From Serratia proteamaculans (lineage in GTDB: Bacteria > Pseudomonadota > Gammaproteobacteria > Enterobacterales > Enterobacteriaceae): a stretch of DNA of 64,000 bases. The stretch's first letter is position 1, and the number at the start of each line of letters is the position of its first letter. The notes under the pieces are model-generated. The model searched no databases. It had not been told where the DNA came from and saw only the letters and a list, made by a program, of their open reading frames with translations. The position numbers and the translations under genes are program-made. Of this stretch, positions 34,541 to 46,810 are shown in pieces. The stretch spans positions 62,001 to 126,000 of the forward strand of contig NZ_WBKI01000003.1 of NCBI RefSeq assembly GCF_008830365.1. The letters run 5' to 3'.

Positions 34541-35293
34541 ATGAGTGATGTTTCCCCAAGCGTTCTTTTTGAACACCCGTTGAATGAAAAAATGCGCACC
34601 TGGTTGCGTATGGAGTTTTTACTGCAGCAGTTGCATGGCCAGCGGGCATTGAGCGAAACAGCTATCGCCCTGACCTTCTTCCGCACCGTCGCCGATCTGC
34701 TCGACGTACTGGAACGCGGTGAAGTGCGTACCGAGTTACTGAAAGAGCTGGAACGTCAGCAGCAAAAGCTGCTGGCATGGGCCGATGTACCGGGCGTCGA
34801 TATGTCGCTGGTGGATCAGTTACGCAACCAGTTGAAACAGCGCGCGGCGGCACTGATGTCTGCTCCCCGCCTCGGCCAATCGCTGCGTGAAGATCGGCTG
34901 ATTAGCCTGGTGCGTCAACGCCTGAGCATTCCCGGCGGATGTTGCAGCTTTGATTTACCGACGCTGCACATGTGGATGCATGCCCCACAGCAAGAACGGG
35001 ATGATGACGTCAGCAAATGGCAGCAAACGCTGGAGCCCCTGAACCAGGCGCTGATCATGGTGCTGGATCTGATCCGTCAGTCCGGCCCGTTTCGCAATCA
35101 GATCAGTTTGAACGGTTTCTTCCAGGATAACGCGGAAGGCGCCGATCTGTTGCGCTTGCGCATCAATCTGGCCCATCAGCTTTACCCACAGATTTCCGGC
35201 CATAAAACACGCTATGCGATCCGCTTCCTGCCGCTGGACAGTGAGCTTGGCGTGGTCCCGGAACGATTAACCTTTGAGTTGGCCTGTTGCTAA
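34541..35293 (+). CDS. zapD: cell division protein ZapD
   Basis: ZapD (YacF) binds the FtsZ C-terminal tail and bundles protofilaments at the Z ring. The 250-residue product has an all-alpha N-terminal domain and a beta-rich C-terminal domain ending [20 protein letters not shown]. The start [19 protein letters not shown] is typical of the family. Its partner ftsZ is 6 kb away in this window. Confidence 0.95.
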   Translation: MSDVSPSVLFEHPLNEKMRTWLRMEFLLQQLHGQRALSETAIALTFFRTVADLLDVLERGEVRTELLKELERQQQKLLAWADVPGVDMSLVDQLRNQLKQRAAALMSAPRLGQSLREDRLISLVRQRLSIPGGCCSFDLPTLHMWMHAPQQERDDDVSKWQQTLEPLNQALIMVLDLIRQSGPFRNQISLNGFFQDNAEGADLLRLRINLAHQLYPQISGHKTRYAIRFLPLDSELGVVPERLTFELACC

Positions 35294-35343
35294 CCCAATG
35301 ACATAAAAACCTTTCACGCGTTGGAAGGGAGTAAGGAACAGAT

Positions 35344-35547
35344 ATGACGACCGTAGTGAAATGCCCAACCTGTGGCAAAGGCGTGGTTTGGGGTGAAGTC
35401 AGCCCGTTCCGCCCGTTTTGCAGCAAGCGCTGTCAGTTAATTGATTTGGGCGAATGGGCCGACGAAGAGAAGCGCATTCCCAGCAACAGCGATCTGTCGG
35501 AAAGCGAAGAATGGAGTGAAAGACAAATCGGTCCGGAACCGATTTGA
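35344..35547 (+). CDS. yacG: DNA gyrase inhibitor YacG
   Basis: A 67-residue zinc protein that binds the GyrB C-terminal domain and inhibits gyrase. The zinc site is CPTCGKG ... FCSKRC, two Cys pairs 15 residues apart. The C-terminal half is acidic and probably flexible. It is the last gene of the coaE-zapD-yacG operon and is followed by a strong terminator. Confidence 0.95.
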   Translation: MTTVVKCPTCGKGVVWGEVSPFRPFCSKRCQLIDLGEWADEEKRIPSNSDLSESEEWSERQIGPEPI

Positions 35548-35597
35548 ACGCTGCTTGCAGCGGCCCTGTAAGGGTGAGACTCATGGACGAGTCGAAT

Positions 35598-35624
35598 AAG
35601 ACGATCGTTAATCGATCGTCTTTT
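35598..35624 (+). terminator. terminator of coaE-zapD-yacG
   Basis: AAGACGATCG (35598-35607) and CGATCGTCTT (35613-35622) form a perfect 10-base stem with a 5-base loop, ending in TTTT. Confidence 0.9.
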
Positions 35625-35654
35625 GTCGGCCGGGTATCTGCCAGGCCGCTCGTT

Positions 35655-36059
35655 TTACTGTGCAGCGTTCGCCTGTGCCACCAACAGTTTGATAATACTG
35701 ACATTGGCCTCCGGGAACTCCTCCTCCCGTAAATCAGCCTGCTTCACCCAGCGCATAGGCTGGCCTTCACGGCCAAAGGGTTCGCCTGCCCAACCTTCCA
35801 CCAGATAAAAATTCAGCGTCACAATACGGTCGCTAAACCGGTGTTCAAGCACTTCCAGTAGCTCTGCGCGCTCGGTTTCAATGCCGGTTTCTTCCTGCAG
35901 TTCACGGTTGAGTGCCTGCTCCGGCGTCTCCCCCTGCTCAATCTTACCGCCTGGAAACTCCCAGAAGCCAGCCATATGCGAATCGGCGGCGCGTCGGGTA
36001 ATAAAGATTTCCTGCTGGGCATTACGAATGATGCCAACGGCGATGTTCAGATGCTTCAT
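35655..36059 (-). CDS. mutT: 8-oxo-dGTP diphosphatase MutT
   Basis: MutT removes 8-oxo-dGTP from the nucleotide pool and prevents A:T to C:G mutations. The 134-residue product starts MKHLNIAVGIIRN after an AGGAGGA SD; a 20-codon upstream extension is rejected. The full Nudix box is present (GGKIEQGETPEQALNRELQE followed by ETGI). It lies downstream of secA on the same strand but beyond a strong terminator, so it may depend on read-through or a local promoter. Confidence 0.96.
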   Translation of the reverse strand: MKHLNIAVGIIRNAQQEIFITRRAADSHMAGFWEFPGGKIEQGETPEQALNRELQEETGIETERAELLEVLEHRFSDRIVTLNFYLVEGWAGEPFGREGQPMRWVKQADLREEEFPEANVSIIKLLVAQANAAQ

Positions 36060-36099
36060 CACATCCTCCTGATAGATTTGCCGGGCGCGGAAAACGCCC

Positions 36100-36131
36100 A
36101 AAAAACAGGGGCTCAGCATGCTGAACCCCTG
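36100..36131 (-). terminator. terminator after secA
   Basis: CAGGGG-CTCAGC and its complement form an 11-pair stem with one mismatch (36106-36131). On the minus strand it is followed by six T residues (complement of 36100-36105). Confidence 0.8.
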
Positions 36132-36158
36132 GGTTTTATTGGTTAAACACTGCCGGTC

Positions 36159-38870
36159 TTAGTTCTGCAGACGACCGTGGCACTGTTTGTACTTTTTACC
36201 GGAACCGCATGGGCATGGATCGTTACGCCCTACTTTACGTTCCGCCGTTGCCGGCGCATTCGGATCTTCGGTGACCAGCGCGTTTTCTTCATAGTGGCTC
36301 AGCTGTTGCTGTTTGGCCAGGCGCTCAGCTTCTTCACGACGCTGCTGCTCCAGCGCTTCAACCTCTTCCGGCATCCGCACCTGAACCTTGCTCAGTACGC
36401 TGATCACTTCATGCTTCAACGATTCCAGCATGGTAGCGAACATGTTGAAGGACTCGCGCTTGTACTCCTGCTTAGGATCCTTCTGCGCATAACCACGCAG
36501 ATGGATGCCCTGGCGCAGGTAGTCCATCGCCGCCAAATGCTCTTTCCACAGGGAATCCAGCGTCTGCAGCATCACGCCTTTCTCGAAGTTGCGCATCATC
36601 TCGGTGCCAACCACTTCTTCTTTGCGCAGGTATTCTTCCTTCGCTTTTTCGAGAATACGCTCACGCAGCGTTTCTTCGTGCAGCTCAGGCTCTTTATCCA
36701 GCCATTCGGCGATTGGCATATCCAGATCGAAGTCGTTTTTCAGGCGTTCTGTCAACCCCTGAATGTCCCACTCTTCTTCCAGCGACTGCGGCTGAATGTA
36801 GCCGTCGATAGTGGTCTTGAACACGTCTTCACGAATGCTGGTAATGGTTTCGCTAACGTCAGACACGTCCAGCAGTTCGTTACGCTGGCTGTAGATAGCG
36901 CGGCGCTGATCGTTGGCCACGTCATCGTACTCCAGCAATTGCTTACGAATGTCGAAGTTGCGGCTTTCCACTTTACGCTGTGCGTTGGCAATCGCCTTGG
37001 TGACCCATGGATGCTCAATAGCCTCACCCTCTTTCATACCCAGTTTACGCATCATGCTGGAAACGCGATCCGAGGCGAAAATACGCATCAGGGCATCTTC
37101 CATCGACAGGTAGAAGCGGGATGAACCGGCGTCACCCTGACGACCTGAACGGCCGCGCAACTGGTTATCGATACGGCGTGATTCATGGCGCTCGGTACCA
37201 ATAATGTGCAGGCCACCCGCAGCCAATACCGCATCATGGCGGATTTTCCAGGCTTCTTTAATTTCAGCAATTTGCTGTTCGGTCGGATCTTCCAACTGTT
37301 CAATTTCGGCCTGCCAGCTGCCGCCCAACACAATATCGGTACCACGGCCCGCCATGTTGGTGGCGATAGTGACCGCACGGCTTTGGCCGGCCTGAGCTAC
37401 GATGTCCGCTTCCATGGCGTGGAATTTGGCGTTCAGTACCTTGTGCTCGATACCGGCTTTGGTCAGCTCGCGAGAAACCACTTCGGATTTTTCAATCGAG
37501 ATAGTCCCCACCAACACCGGTTGCCCATTGACGGTACGCTCACGGATGTCTTCAATGATTGCACCAATCTTCTCCAGCTCGGTCATGTAGACCAGATCCG
37601 GCATGTCCTTACGGATCATCGGACGGTTTGTCGGCACCACGATGGTATCCAGCTTGTAGATAGAGCTGAATTCAAAGGCTTCGGTGTCGGCGGTACCGGT
37701 CATCCCGGCCAGCTTCTCGTACAGACGGAAGTAGTTCTGGAAGGTGATGGAGGCCAGCGTCTGGTTCTCGTTCTGGATCTCCACGCCTTCTTTGGCTTCT
37801 ACTGCCTGGTGCAGACCATCAGACCAGCGACGCCCCTGCATGGTACGACCGGTGTGTTCGTCAACGATAATGACTTCACCGTCTTTTACGATGTAATCAA
37901 CGTCACGGGTAAACAGCACATGGGCACGCAGTGCGGCGGTCACATGGTGCATCAACATAATGTTAGTCGGTGAGTACAATGACTCGCCTTCATCCATGAT
38001 GCCGGCTTCCATCAACATTTCTTCGATCAGGATCAGACCGCGTTCGGTCAGGTGCACCTGGCGGGCTTTCTCGTCAACCGAGAAATGGCCTTCGCCCTGG
38101 AAGGAATCGGAATCTTCTTTTTCCTGACGGATCAGCTTAGGGATCAGCTTGTTGACCCTGATGTACATCTCGGAGCTGTCTTCGGCCGGGCCGGAGATGA
38201 TCAACGGAGTACGTGCTTCATCGATCAGGATGGAGTCAACCTCATCCACCAACGCATAGTGCAGCTTACGCTGAACGCGCTCTTCCGGGCTGAACGCCAT
38301 GTTGTCGCGCAGGTAGTCGAAACCGTATTCGTTGTTGGTACCGTAGGTAATGTCGGCGGCATAGGCTTCACGCTTGGCAGGTGCAGGCATACCCGGCAGG
38401 TTAATACCGATGCTCAGACCGAGGAACTCGAACAGTGGACGGTTGTTTTCGGCGTCACGCTGTGCCAAATAGTCGTTCACTGTAACCACGTGTACGCCAC
38501 GACCGCTCAGGGCGTTCAGGTAGGCAGGCAGGGTTGCGGTCAGGGTTTTACCTTCACCGGTACGCATCTCTGCGATACAGCGATCGTTCAGTACCATGCC
38601 GCCCAACAACTGCACGTCGAAGTGACGCATGCCGAATACGCGCTTGCTCGCCTCACGCACTACGGCGAAGGCTTCCGGCAGCAGGTTTTCCAGCACTTCA
38701 CCCTTTTCCAGGCGTGCGCGGAACTCGTTGGTCTTGGCTTTCAGCTCGTCATCGGACAGCTTTTCCATGTCCGGTTCCATCAGACCAATCTGCTCAACCG
38801 ATTTACGCATGCGGCGAAGTGTACGATCGTTACGACTACCAAAAACTTTGGTCAATAATTTCACTAACAT
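36159..38870 (-). CDS. secA: preprotein translocase ATPase SecA
   Basis: SecA drives proteins through SecYEG. The 903-residue product begins [21 protein letters not shown]; an upstream frame of 11 residues is possible but unconserved. Visible parts include Walker A in [11 protein letters not shown], the [14 protein letters not shown] box, the NBD2 motifs in [14 protein letters not shown] and the C-terminal zinc tail [14 protein letters not shown] that binds SecB. It is translated from the secM-secA message, and its SD region overlaps a 12-base palindrome, consistent with SecM-controlled translation. Confidence 0.97.
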   Translation of the reverse strand: MLVKLLTKVFGSRNDRTLRRMRKSVEQIGLMEPDMEKLSDDELKAKTNEFRARLEKGEVLENLLPEAFAVVREASKRVFGMRHFDVQLLGGMVLNDRCIAEMRTGEGKTLTATLPAYLNALSGRGVHVVTVNDYLAQRDAENNRPLFEFLGLSIGINLPGMPAPAKREAYAADITYGTNNEYGFDYLRDNMAFSPEERVQRKLHYALVDEVDSILIDEARTPLIISGPAEDSSEMYIRVNKLIPKLIRQEKEDSDSFQGEGHFSVDEKARQVHLTERGLILIEEMLMEAGIMDEGESLYSPTNIMLMHHVTAALRAHVLFTRDVDYIVKDGEVIIVDEHTGRTMQGRRWSDGLHQAVEAKEGVEIQNENQTLASITFQNYFRLYEKLAGMTGTADTEAFEFSSIYKLDTIVVPTNRPMIRKDMPDLVYMTELEKIGAIIEDIRERTVNGQPVLVGTISIEKSEVVSRELTKAGIEHKVLNAKFHAMEADIVAQAGQSRAVTIATNMAGRGTDIVLGGSWQAEIEQLEDPTEQQIAEIKEAWKIRHDAVLAAGGLHIIGTERHESRRIDNQLRGRSGRQGDAGSSRFYLSMEDALMRIFASDRVSSMMRKLGMKEGEAIEHPWVTKAIANAQRKVESRNFDIRKQLLEYDDVANDQRRAIYSQRNELLDVSDVSETITSIREDVFKTTIDGYIQPQSLEEEWDIQGLTERLKNDFDLDMPIAEWLDKEPELHEETLRERILEKAKEEYLRKEEVVGTEMMRNFEKGVMLQTLDSLWKEHLAAMDYLRQGIHLRGYAQKDPKQEYKRESFNMFATMLESLKHEVISVLSKVQVRMPEEVEALEQQRREEAERLAKQQQLSHYEENALVTEDPNAPATAERKVGRNDPCPCGSGKKYKQCHGRLQN

Positions 38871-38958
38871 AATGTTTGATATCTCTGTCATGACAGCCAA
38901 CACAGGCCGTCAATTTGCTGTTATTTTTTAGGTTTTTTGTCGCCCGACGGGCAAAAAA
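38871..38958 (-). promoter_or_regulatory. secM-secA intergenic regulatory hairpins
   Basis: Two inverted repeats lie between secM and secA. The first, just after the secM stop, has GCCC-GAC-GGGC flanked by T6/A6 (38933-38958); since the A-run follows on the minus strand it is not an intrinsic terminator. The second, CTGTCATGACAG (38885-38896), is a perfect palindrome beside the secA SD. In E. coli a hairpin here masks the secA SD until SecM stalls the ribosome; which of these plays that role is an inference. Confidence 0.5.
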
Positions 38959-39492
38959 TCAGCTTAAGACTGTGGGTCCAGCACGGATGCCCTGCACCTG
39001 TGCGAGCCACAACCCTGTCTGATGCTGCGCAATGGCAGGCAGCACGGCATGGTGGGTATCACGAATGATGGTCGGCGGCTTCGGCTCATGCGTCAGCAGC
39101 GCGTTGAGAGTAGAAAGCAGCGCCAGTTGCGCTACCTGTGATGGGGGTTCGGTCGCTTCCGCTTCGCGTTCCTGCATCCGCGCGTAAACTGCCTGCGGAG
39201 CGAGAGCAAAAGAAAGGTGACGAATGACGGTGCGAAGCGCATGCTGGTGCCAATAATCGACACTGAAATTCGGGCGACGATGCGCTTCCTGCAGCAATGC
39301 CAGACTGTTAAAGGCACCGCTGGCGGAATTTTGCCGGTTCAGGCTGGACGAGGTGCTCGGCAGAGCGGCTTGATCGGGTGCGCCGGACAGATTTGTAGGT
39401 ACGCCAAGCGTGGCCGCGACCATCCCTAACAGGAGATGGGGCCAGAAATAACGTCTGCCAAATTGTCGCCAACGATTTAGAATACCGATCAC
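38959..39492 (-). CDS. secM: SecM secretion monitor
   Basis: SecM is exported and stalls its own ribosome when export is slow, which opens the secA SD. The 177-residue protein has a basic N-terminus and a hydrophobic signal core ([14 protein letters not shown]). The arrest motif is at the C-terminus: Trp162 in GLWLAQ and GIRAGP at 168-173, ending four residues before the stop. Compared with E. coli (FxxxxWIxxxxGIRAGP), the Phe is His157 and the Ile is Leu163. secA follows after 88 bases. It is transcribed divergently from the DUF721 gene with only 26 bases between. Confidence 0.93.
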   Translation of the reverse strand: MIGILNRWRQFGRRYFWPHLLLGMVAATLGVPTNLSGAPDQAALPSTSSSLNRQNSASGAFNSLALLQEAHRRPNFSVDYWHQHALRTVIRHLSFALAPQAVYARMQEREAEATEPPSQVAQLALLSTLNALLTHEPKPPTIIRDTHHAVLPAIAQHQTGLWLAQVQGIRAGPTVLS

Positions 39493-39518
39493 GAGTTTAT
39501 TATCCGCCGGAGCCCATT

Positions 39519-40043
39519 ATGCGCGATAGCCGTCCACAATTATTAGATTCCCTGTTTGACGACGCTCACACAGAAGACAAAGGCCCGCTGTATAACGTCC
39601 AGCAACGCGCAGTTGCGCTGCTTAAGCTGAACCGTGCAGTGAAAGGCGTATTGCCGGTTCAACTGCATCCCTGGTGCCGCGTCGCTAATTTCCGACAGGG
39701 TATTTTAGTGCTAGAAACGGCAAATGCCAGCTGGATGATGCGTCTACGCTACGAACAACCGGCTTTATTATCTGCACTACGAGCGCAAATTCTACCATCA
39801 TTGTCGTCGATCGACATCAGGATTAATCCTGCCTTGATGGCAAAAGGAAACAACCTTATGCAGAACGCCGCAAAAACCACAGGAAATCCGCAGGCGAAGG
39901 TGCCAATGCGTCATCTGAGTCAGGAAAGTGCTGAGGAATTAAGGGGATTGGCGAGCCGTAGCCCAGAAAAACTGCGCAAGATATTGGAACGACTGGCATC
40001 GTTGGCCGGAGAAGGTGCCAACGCTACCAGTCGCGATAAGTAA
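39519..40043 (+). CDS. DUF721 (DciA-like) protein
   Basis: A 174-residue protein with no signal peptide or membrane segment. Residues about 20-105 (LKLNRAVKGVLPVQLHPWCR ... ANASWMMRLRYEQPALLSAL) fit DUF721, the family of DciA, which supports loading of the DnaB replicative helicase in bacteria that lack DnaC. The C-terminal half is polar and rich in Ala, Glu and Lys and probably extended. It is divergent from secM and convergent with lpxC. Function in an enterobacterium, which normally uses DnaC, is unknown; the family call is firmer than the function. Confidence 0.75.
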   Translation: MRDSRPQLLDSLFDDAHTEDKGPLYNVQQRAVALLKLNRAVKGVLPVQLHPWCRVANFRQGILVLETANASWMMRLRYEQPALLSALRAQILPSLSSIDIRINPALMAKGNNLMQNAAKTTGNPQAKVPMRHLSQESAEELRGLASRSPEKLRKILERLASLAGEGANATSRDK

Positions 40044-40057
40044 TCAGCAGTATCAGC

Positions 40058-41038
<981 letters not shown>

Positions 41039-41078
41039 TTAGCACAAAGAGCGGAGATTCCAAATTCTCAGGATATTC

Positions 41079-42233
41079 TTAGTCTGCCTGCTTGCGCAGG
41101 AAGGCAGGAATATCAAGATAGTCGGGCTCTTTATTAGGCTGCGCAGTCGGATCGTTAACTACCTTGGCGGCAGGTTTCACTTCCTGCGGCAACGGCGACA
41201 TGCCGTGCTGCTGGTAGCGATGATCCATCACTGGCTGGCTGGCCTGTTTGTTGGTCACCAGAGTGATTTCCGGACGTTTGTCCATGCCGATACCGGTCGC
41301 AACCACGGTCACGCGCAGTTCGTCGTTCATTTCCGGATCCAGCGAGGTACCGATAACTACGGTCGCATTGTCGGAAGCGAAAGCACGAATGGTGTTACCT
41401 ACGGTTTCGAACTCATCCAAACGCAGGTCGAAGCCGGCGGTGATGTTAACCAGAACGCCACGAGCGCCGGACAGGTCGATGTCTTCCAGCAGTGGGCTAG
41501 AGATCGCCATTTCCGCTGCTTCTTCAGCACGGTCTTCACCACAGGCAACGCCGGAACCCATCATCGCGTAGCCCATTTCGGACATTACGGTGCGCACGTC
41601 GGCGAAGTCGACGTTCATCAGGCCCGGACGGGTGATCAGTTCGGCAATACCCTGCACCGCGCCTTTCAGCACGTCGTTAGCCGCGCCGAACGCGTCCAGC
41701 AAAGAAATACCGCGACCCAGAACTTTCAACAACTTGTCGTTCGGGATAGTGATCAGTGAGTCCACATGTTTGGACAATTCTGCAATACCCTGCTCAGCGA
41801 ACGCCATGCGTTTCTTGCCTTCAAAATTGAAAGGCTTGGTAACCACGGCCACTGTCAGAATACCCAGATCTTTAGCAACTTCTGCGACGACTGGCGCTGC
41901 ACCGGTACCGGTACCGCCGCCCATGCCGGCTGCAATGAAGACCATGTCTGCACCATCCAGTGCGGCGCGCAGGGCTTCACGGTCTTCTTCCGCTGAATTG
42001 CGACCCACTTCAGGGTTCGCGCCTGCACCCAGACCTTTGGTAATACCGCTACCGATCTGGATGGTTTGGCCAACTGCCGTTTTACGAAGCGCCTGAGCGT
42101 CTGTATTAACGGCGAAGAATTCAACACCTTCGATGCGCTCGCGCACCATGTGTTCAACGGCGTTGCCACCGCCACCGCCGACGCCGATGACTTTAATCAC
42201 CGCGTCATTGGTTAGTTCCATTGGTTCAAACAT
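41079..42233 (-). CDS. ftsZ: cell division protein FtsZ
   Basis: The tubulin-like GTPase that forms the Z ring. The 384-residue protein has the tubulin signature [17 protein letters not shown], the N-terminal glycine-rich [10 protein letters not shown] and the C-terminal peptide [14 protein letters not shown], which binds FtsA, ZipA, MinC and ZapD. It follows ftsA by 74 bases on the same strand, the universal ftsQ-ftsA-ftsZ order. Confidence 0.98.
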   Translation of the reverse strand: MFEPMELTNDAVIKVIGVGGGGGNAVEHMVRERIEGVEFFAVNTDAQALRKTAVGQTIQIGSGITKGLGAGANPEVGRNSAEEDREALRAALDGADMVFIAAGMGGGTGTGAAPVVAEVAKDLGILTVAVVTKPFNFEGKKRMAFAEQGIAELSKHVDSLITIPNDKLLKVLGRGISLLDAFGAANDVLKGAVQGIAELITRPGLMNVDFADVRTVMSEMGYAMMGSGVACGEDRAEEAAEMAISSPLLEDIDLSGARGVLVNITAGFDLRLDEFETVGNTIRAFASDNATVVIGTSLDPEMNDELRVTVVATGIGMDKRPEITLVTNKQASQPVMDHRYQQHGMSPLPQEVKPAAKVVNDPTAQPNKEPDYLDIPAFLRKQAD

Positions 42234-42307
42234 AGTTTCTCTCCGTTTTGTGCCTGTCGCTGCGAGATCATAAAAAGATTACTCAGCATGATCTCTTTGT
42301 TGAAACA

Positions 42308-43564
42308 TTAAAACTCTTTTCTCAGCCAGCTATTGATACGTTTAAACCAATTGCCCACCGAGGCGCGTTTTTCTACTTCTGCCTCACCACTCAGGTGAGA
42401 CTCTTTTCCATAGTGCAGCAGACCTACCGCCGTAGAGTAGTAAGGCTCCTGCGCATAATCCGTCAGACCCGTGATGTTCAAGGGTTGGCCGATGCGTACC
42501 TGGGTATGGAACACCCGTTGCGCACAAGCTGCCAGGCCATCAATCTGGGCGGCACCACCGGTCAGCACAATACCCGCTGCCAGATGATGCTTAACCCCTT
42601 GCTGACGCAGTTGCTCCTGCAATTGCAAAATCTCATCGTTAACCAGATTCAACAGTTCGGTGTAGCGTGGCTCAATAACTTCAGCCAGTGTCTGTCTTTG
42701 CAGACTACGAGGAGGACGCCCCCCAACGCTTGGCACCTCTACACTTTCATCCTTGCTAACAATCGACCCAAGCGCACAGCCGTGTCGAACTTTGATCGCT
42801 TCCGCATCTGTCGGCGGTGTGCCGAAGGCGTAGGCGATATCGCTGGTGACCACGTTCCCGGCGTAAGGGATCACTTTGGTGTGGCGCAACGCACCGCCGG
42901 TGTACACCGCCATATCCATGGTGCCCCCGCCGATATCCACCACACAAACGCCGAGTTCGCGCTCATCTTCGGTCAGTACCGCATAGCTGGCGGCCAGACC
43001 GGCGAAAATAAGTTGGTCTACTTTCAGACCGCAACGTTCTACTGCCTTAACGATGTTCTTCGCCATATCGTTATGACAGGTGATCAGGTGCACCTTGGCT
43101 TGCATACGCACGCCGGACAACCCAACCGGGTTTTTGATGCCTTCCTGATAGTCGATGGCGTATTCCTGAGGGATGACGTGCAGGATGCGGTGTTCATCGC
43201 GTACGCGTACCGATTTAGCGGTATGCACCACGTTCTCCACATCTTCCTGTGTCACTTCCTCTTCGGAAATAGGAACCATCCCTATTTCGTTCTGGCAACT
43301 GATGTGTTTCCCCGATAATGCGAGGTAAACCGAAGAAATCTGGCAATCAGCCATCAGTTCGGCCTGATCGATAGCGCGCTGTACGCACTTCACTACCGAC
43401 TCCAGGTCGTTAACGCCACCCTTATCCATGCCGCGAGACGGGCAACTGCCCACCCCGATAATGTTGACCATGCCATCGGGCAGAACTTCCCCTACCAATG
43501 CGGAGACTTTTGCAGTACCGATCTCCAGTCCAACTACCAGTTTTCTGTCCGTCGACTTGATCAT
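42308..43564 (-). CDS. ftsA: cell division protein FtsA
   Basis: An actin-like ATPase that tethers FtsZ to the membrane and recruits later division proteins. The 418-residue product begins [20 protein letters not shown] (phosphate 1 motif) and has [16 protein letters not shown] (phosphate 2) and [12 protein letters not shown] (adenosine motif). The C-terminal [13 protein letters not shown] is the amphipathic membrane-targeting helix. It overlaps ftsQ by four bases. Confidence 0.97.
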   Translation of the reverse strand: MIKSTDRKLVVGLEIGTAKVSALVGEVLPDGMVNIIGVGSCPSRGMDKGGVNDLESVVKCVQRAIDQAELMADCQISSVYLALSGKHISCQNEIGMVPISEEEVTQEDVENVVHTAKSVRVRDEHRILHVIPQEYAIDYQEGIKNPVGLSGVRMQAKVHLITCHNDMAKNIVKAVERCGLKVDQLIFAGLAASYAVLTEDERELGVCVVDIGGGTMDMAVYTGGALRHTKVIPYAGNVVTSDIAYAFGTPPTDAEAIKVRHGCALGSIVSKDESVEVPSVGGRPPRSLQRQTLAEVIEPRYTELLNLVNDEILQLQEQLRQQGVKHHLAAGIVLTGGAAQIDGLAACAQRVFHTQVRIGQPLNITGLTDYAQEPYYSTAVGLLHYGKESHLSGEAEVEKRASVGNWFKRINSWLRKEF

Positions 43565-44412
43565 TGTTGTTTTGCCTGTGCCTGATTCTGTTGCTGATTA
43601 CTGTTTTGCTGATCGCCTGCTGCCTGCGGGTCGATTAACACTGGGGCCCAACCTACCGATGCACCGGCCTCATAGCGTAAGTCGACATAGCTGACTCGCT
43701 TGCTTTCTGCCTGCCCCTGCTGCTGCAATACCGGATAAAGATCGATAAAGCGCTGCAGGCGTCCGGTGCGATCGTCGCGTCCCAGCTCCAGCCGAACATC
43801 ATTATCCAAAGCCAGCTGCCAGGAGTGGCGGGCACTCATGGCCGCCATTTTCAGCGTATATTTGCTGGCCGCTAACATGCTGCTCATGGTCCGATATCCA
43901 TCCAGAACATCCTGTTCGCTCCCTTCCGGGCCATAAAGCAACGGCAATTTCTGTTTGCCAATTCGTTCTGCCGGCACGCTGAAGGATTTGCCTTCGGCGT
44001 CCACCATGTGCAAATCATTCCAGCGCGCTACCGGGACATATTCCACCAGGTGGATTTTCAGCTCATCCGGCCACTGCTTGCGTACGCTGGCCTGCTTGAT
44101 CCACGGCAGGCGTTCAATCTGTTGCTGGATGATGTCCACATCCTGCGTCATGAAAGTCCCCGGCGATCCCAACGCCAGGATCGCCTGGCGAATATCGTCG
44201 TTGGTGGTGTAGTGACGTTCCCCGGTCACCACCAGTCGTGACAGCGGCAGGCGGCTGGCGTCTTTCATCCAGCCAATTACCGCCCAGCCACTCCACAGGA
44301 CCGTTCCCAACACCATCAGCAGGAAAACCATTCCCGCCAACTGGGTTCCATTGCTGCGGCGCGGGTTGTTATCCACCTCGCGTTCACGTGCATTCAGGGC
44401 AGCTTGCGACAT
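43561..44412 (-). CDS. ftsQ: cell division protein FtsQ
   Basis: A bitopic membrane protein that links early and late divisome proteins through FtsBL. The 283-residue product has a cytoplasmic N-terminus, one TM helix (about residues 26-48, [20 protein letters not shown]), then a periplasmic POTRA domain ([20 protein letters not shown]) and beta domain. The C-terminal tail is unusually Gln-rich ([16 protein letters not shown]). It lies one base after ddlB. Confidence 0.95.
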   Translation of the reverse strand: MSQAALNAREREVDNNPRRSNGTQLAGMVFLLMVLGTVLWSGWAVIGWMKDASRLPLSRLVVTGERHYTTNDDIRQAILALGSPGTFMTQDVDIIQQQIERLPWIKQASVRKQWPDELKIHLVEYVPVARWNDLHMVDAEGKSFSVPAERIGKQKLPLLYGPEGSEQDVLDGYRTMSSMLAASKYTLKMAAMSARHSWQLALDNDVRLELGRDDRTGRLQRFIDLYPVLQQQGQAESKRVSYVDLRYEAGASVGWAPVLIDPQAAGDQQNSNQQQNQAQAKQQ

Positions 44413-44413
44413 A

Positions 44414-45334
44414 TCAGTCGGCCAACTCCAAAATTCTCGCTACCAGCTGCGAGAAGCTTAAACCAGACTGGCGCGCTGCCATCGGCACCAGGCTATGACT
44501 GGTCATGCCTGGCGAGGTATTCACCTCGAGCAGATAGAAGCTGCCATCGCTATCCTGCATCACATCAACACGGCCCCAGCCGCTGCAGTCCAGCCCACGG
44601 TAGGCGCGTAACGCCAGGGCAGCCATCTCGGCTTCCTGTTCCGCACCCAGGCCACTCGGACAGAAATATTGGGTATCGTCCGAAATGTACTTGGCCTGAT
44701 AGTCGTAAAACACGCCGGCCGGCTGAATGCGGATCGAAGGCAGAACCTGGTCACCCAGCATCGCCACCGTGTACTCCGGGCCACTCAGCCATTTCTCGAC
44801 CAGGACGTCGTCGTCATGGCGGAAACCTTCTTCCAATGCTGCTTCAAGCGCGTCACGCTCTGTGACCTTGCTCATCCCGACGCTGGAACCTTCACGGCTT
44901 GGCTTGACGATCAGCGGCAGGCCCAGGGCCTCCACGCGAGCAATCAGCGTCGCTTTCTCTGCACCGGCATACTGCTTACGGTTCAGTGCTACATACGGCG
45001 CAACCGGCAAACCCATCGACTGCCACACCATCTTGGTACGCCATTTGTCCATGGTCAGAGCCGAAGCCATCACACCGCTGCCGGTATAAGGCAGTTCGAG
45101 GAACTCCAGCATCCCTTGCAAGGTACCGTCTTCACCGCCGCGACCGTGCAGCGCGATAAATACCTTGGTAAACCCGTGCTCTTTCAACTGAGTTACCGGG
45201 AAGTCACGGATATCAATGCCGTGGGCATCGATACCGGCTTCACGCAGCCCGGCCAGTACGGCTGCGCCGGATTGCAATGAAACTTCACGTTCAGCGGAGG
45301 TGCCACCCAGCAGTACGGCAACTTTATCGGCCAT
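44414..45334 (-). CDS. ddlB: D-alanine--D-alanine ligase B
   Basis: An ATP-grasp ligase that makes the D-Ala-D-Ala used by MurF. The 306-residue product has [16 protein letters not shown] at the N-terminus, [14 protein letters not shown] in the middle, [15 protein letters not shown] as the ATP-binding loop and [15 protein letters not shown] for metal binding. It overlaps murC by 11 bases. Confidence 0.96.
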   Translation of the reverse strand: MADKVAVLLGGTSAEREVSLQSGAAVLAGLREAGIDAHGIDIRDFPVTQLKEHGFTKVFIALHGRGGEDGTLQGMLEFLELPYTGSGVMASALTMDKWRTKMVWQSMGLPVAPYVALNRKQYAGAEKATLIARVEALGLPLIVKPSREGSSVGMSKVTERDALEAALEEGFRHDDDVLVEKWLSGPEYTVAMLGDQVLPSIRIQPAGVFYDYQAKYISDDTQYFCPSGLGAEQEAEMAALALRAYRGLDCSGWGRVDVMQDSDGSFYLLEVNTSPGMTSHSLVPMAARQSGLSFSQLVARILELAD

Positions 45335-46802
45335 GATGTTCCTCCTCTTTTTTCTGTGGCTGCAGTTTCAGCTCAGCCAGTTTGCGGGCAACTTTGCCCA
45401 CGTTACCGGCGCCCTGCACCAGTACCAAATCGTCGGCTTGCAGCAACTGCGCCAGGGTTTCCGGCACGGTGTCCGCATCGGAAACCAAAATCGGATCCAG
45501 CTTGCCGCGGCTGCGAATGGTTCGGCACAGCGAGCGGCTGTCCGCCCCCGGGATTGCCGTCTCACCCGCGGAATACACATCCAGCATCAGCAGCACATCG
45601 ACCTGCGACAGCACGTTGGCGAAGTCGTCGTACAGATCGCGAGTACGTGTGTAACGGTGCGGCTGGAAAATCATCACCAGACGTTTGTCCGGCCAACCGG
45701 CACGTGCGGCTTTCAGCGTTGCGTCAACTTCGGTCGGATGGTGACCATAATCATCTACCAGCATCGCACTGCCACTTTTGCCGTTTACCGGCTCCAGCGG
45801 GAATTCGCCGAGGAAATCAAAGCGGCGACCGGTACCCTGGAAATTCGCCAGCGCACGCAGAATATCTGCGTCGTCAATGCCCTCTTCTGTTGCTACCGCC
45901 ACTGCCGCCGCGGCGTTCAACGCGTTATGGCGGCCCGGTGCGTTCAGGGTCACCGTCATCAACGGCTTATCCTGACGGCTCAGGGTAAAGTGGCCCTGTG
46001 GCCCAACCTGACGGTAGTTCTCGATGCGAACATCGGCATCATCGCTAAAACCGTAAGTGGTAATATGGCGGCCCACACGTGGCAGCAATTCGCGCACCAC
46101 CGGGTCATCAACACACATCACCGCACGGCCGTAGAACGGCAGGTTGTGCAAAAAGTTAATAAACGTCTGCTTCAGAATCTCGAAGTCGCCCTGGTAAGTC
46201 TCCATATGGTCGGCTTCGATATTGGTGACAATCGCCACCATCGGCTGCAAATGCAGGAACGACGCATCGCTCTCATCCGCTTCCGCAATCAGGTAACGGC
46301 TGGATCCCAAACGTGCATGAGTGCCCGCCGCTTTCACCAGTCCGCCGTTCACAAAGGTCGGATCCAGACCGGCTTCGGCATAAATGTTCGATACCATCGC
46401 CGTGGTCGTAGTCTTGCCGTGCGTACCGGCAACGGCGATACCGTGGCGGAAGCGCATCAGTTCAGCCAGCATCTCTGCGCGACGGATCACCGGGATACGC
46501 GCCTCACGGGCGGCGACAATTTCCGGGTTGTCGGCGGAAATGGCGGTAGAAACCACCACTACGCTGGCATCCAGCACGTTTTCCGGGCGGTGATGGAAGT
46601 AAATCGTCGCCCCGAGCGCGCTCAACTGTTGGGTTACCGGGTTCGGTGCCAGATCGGAACCGCTGATTTGATAACCTTCATTAGCCAACACTTCGGCGAT
46701 ACCACCCATGCCGGCGCCACCGATGCCGACAAAGTGAATGTGCCGGACACGTCGCATCTCGGGCACGATAGTACGTAGTTTCGCCAGTTGTTGTGTATTC
46801 AT
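45324..46802 (-). CDS. murC: UDP-N-acetylmuramate--L-alanine ligase
   Basis: MurC adds L-alanine to UDP-MurNAc, the first peptide step of peptidoglycan synthesis. From the ATG of [14 protein letters not shown] it is 492 residues; a GTG codon directly before the ATG could give one more. Motifs include [17 protein letters not shown], the ATP loop [12 protein letters not shown] and [10 protein letters not shown]. The 83-base spacer to murG carries a short tandem repeat. Confidence 0.97.
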   Translation of the reverse strand: MNTQQLAKLRTIVPEMRRVRHIHFVGIGGAGMGGIAEVLANEGYQISGSDLAPNPVTQQLSALGATIYFHHRPENVLDASVVVVSTAISADNPEIVAAREARIPVIRRAEMLAELMRFRHGIAVAGTHGKTTTTAMVSNIYAEAGLDPTFVNGGLVKAAGTHARLGSSRYLIAEADESDASFLHLQPMVAIVTNIEADHMETYQGDFEILKQTFINFLHNLPFYGRAVMCVDDPVVRELLPRVGRHITTYGFSDDADVRIENYRQVGPQGHFTLSRQDKPLMTVTLNAPGRHNALNAAAAVAVATEEGIDDADILRALANFQGTGRRFDFLGEFPLEPVNGKSGSAMLVDDYGHHPTEVDATLKAARAGWPDKRLVMIFQPHRYTRTRDLYDDFANVLSQVDVLLMLDVYSAGETAIPGADSRSLCRTIRSRGKLDPILVSDADTVPETLAQLLQADDLVLVQGAGNVGKVARKLAELKLQPQKKEEEHHGR

Positions 46803-46810
46803 CACTCTCT

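Noticed and set aside
38933-38958. An intrinsic terminator between secM and secA
   Set aside because: On the transcribed strand the T-run comes before the stem and the A-run after it, so it cannot act as a normal terminator.
45216-46778. A 520-codon open frame on the plus strand opposite murC
   Set aside because: It is antisense to a well-supported murC; GC-rich genes produce such shadows. No SD and no family resemblance (His/Gln/Arg-rich composition).
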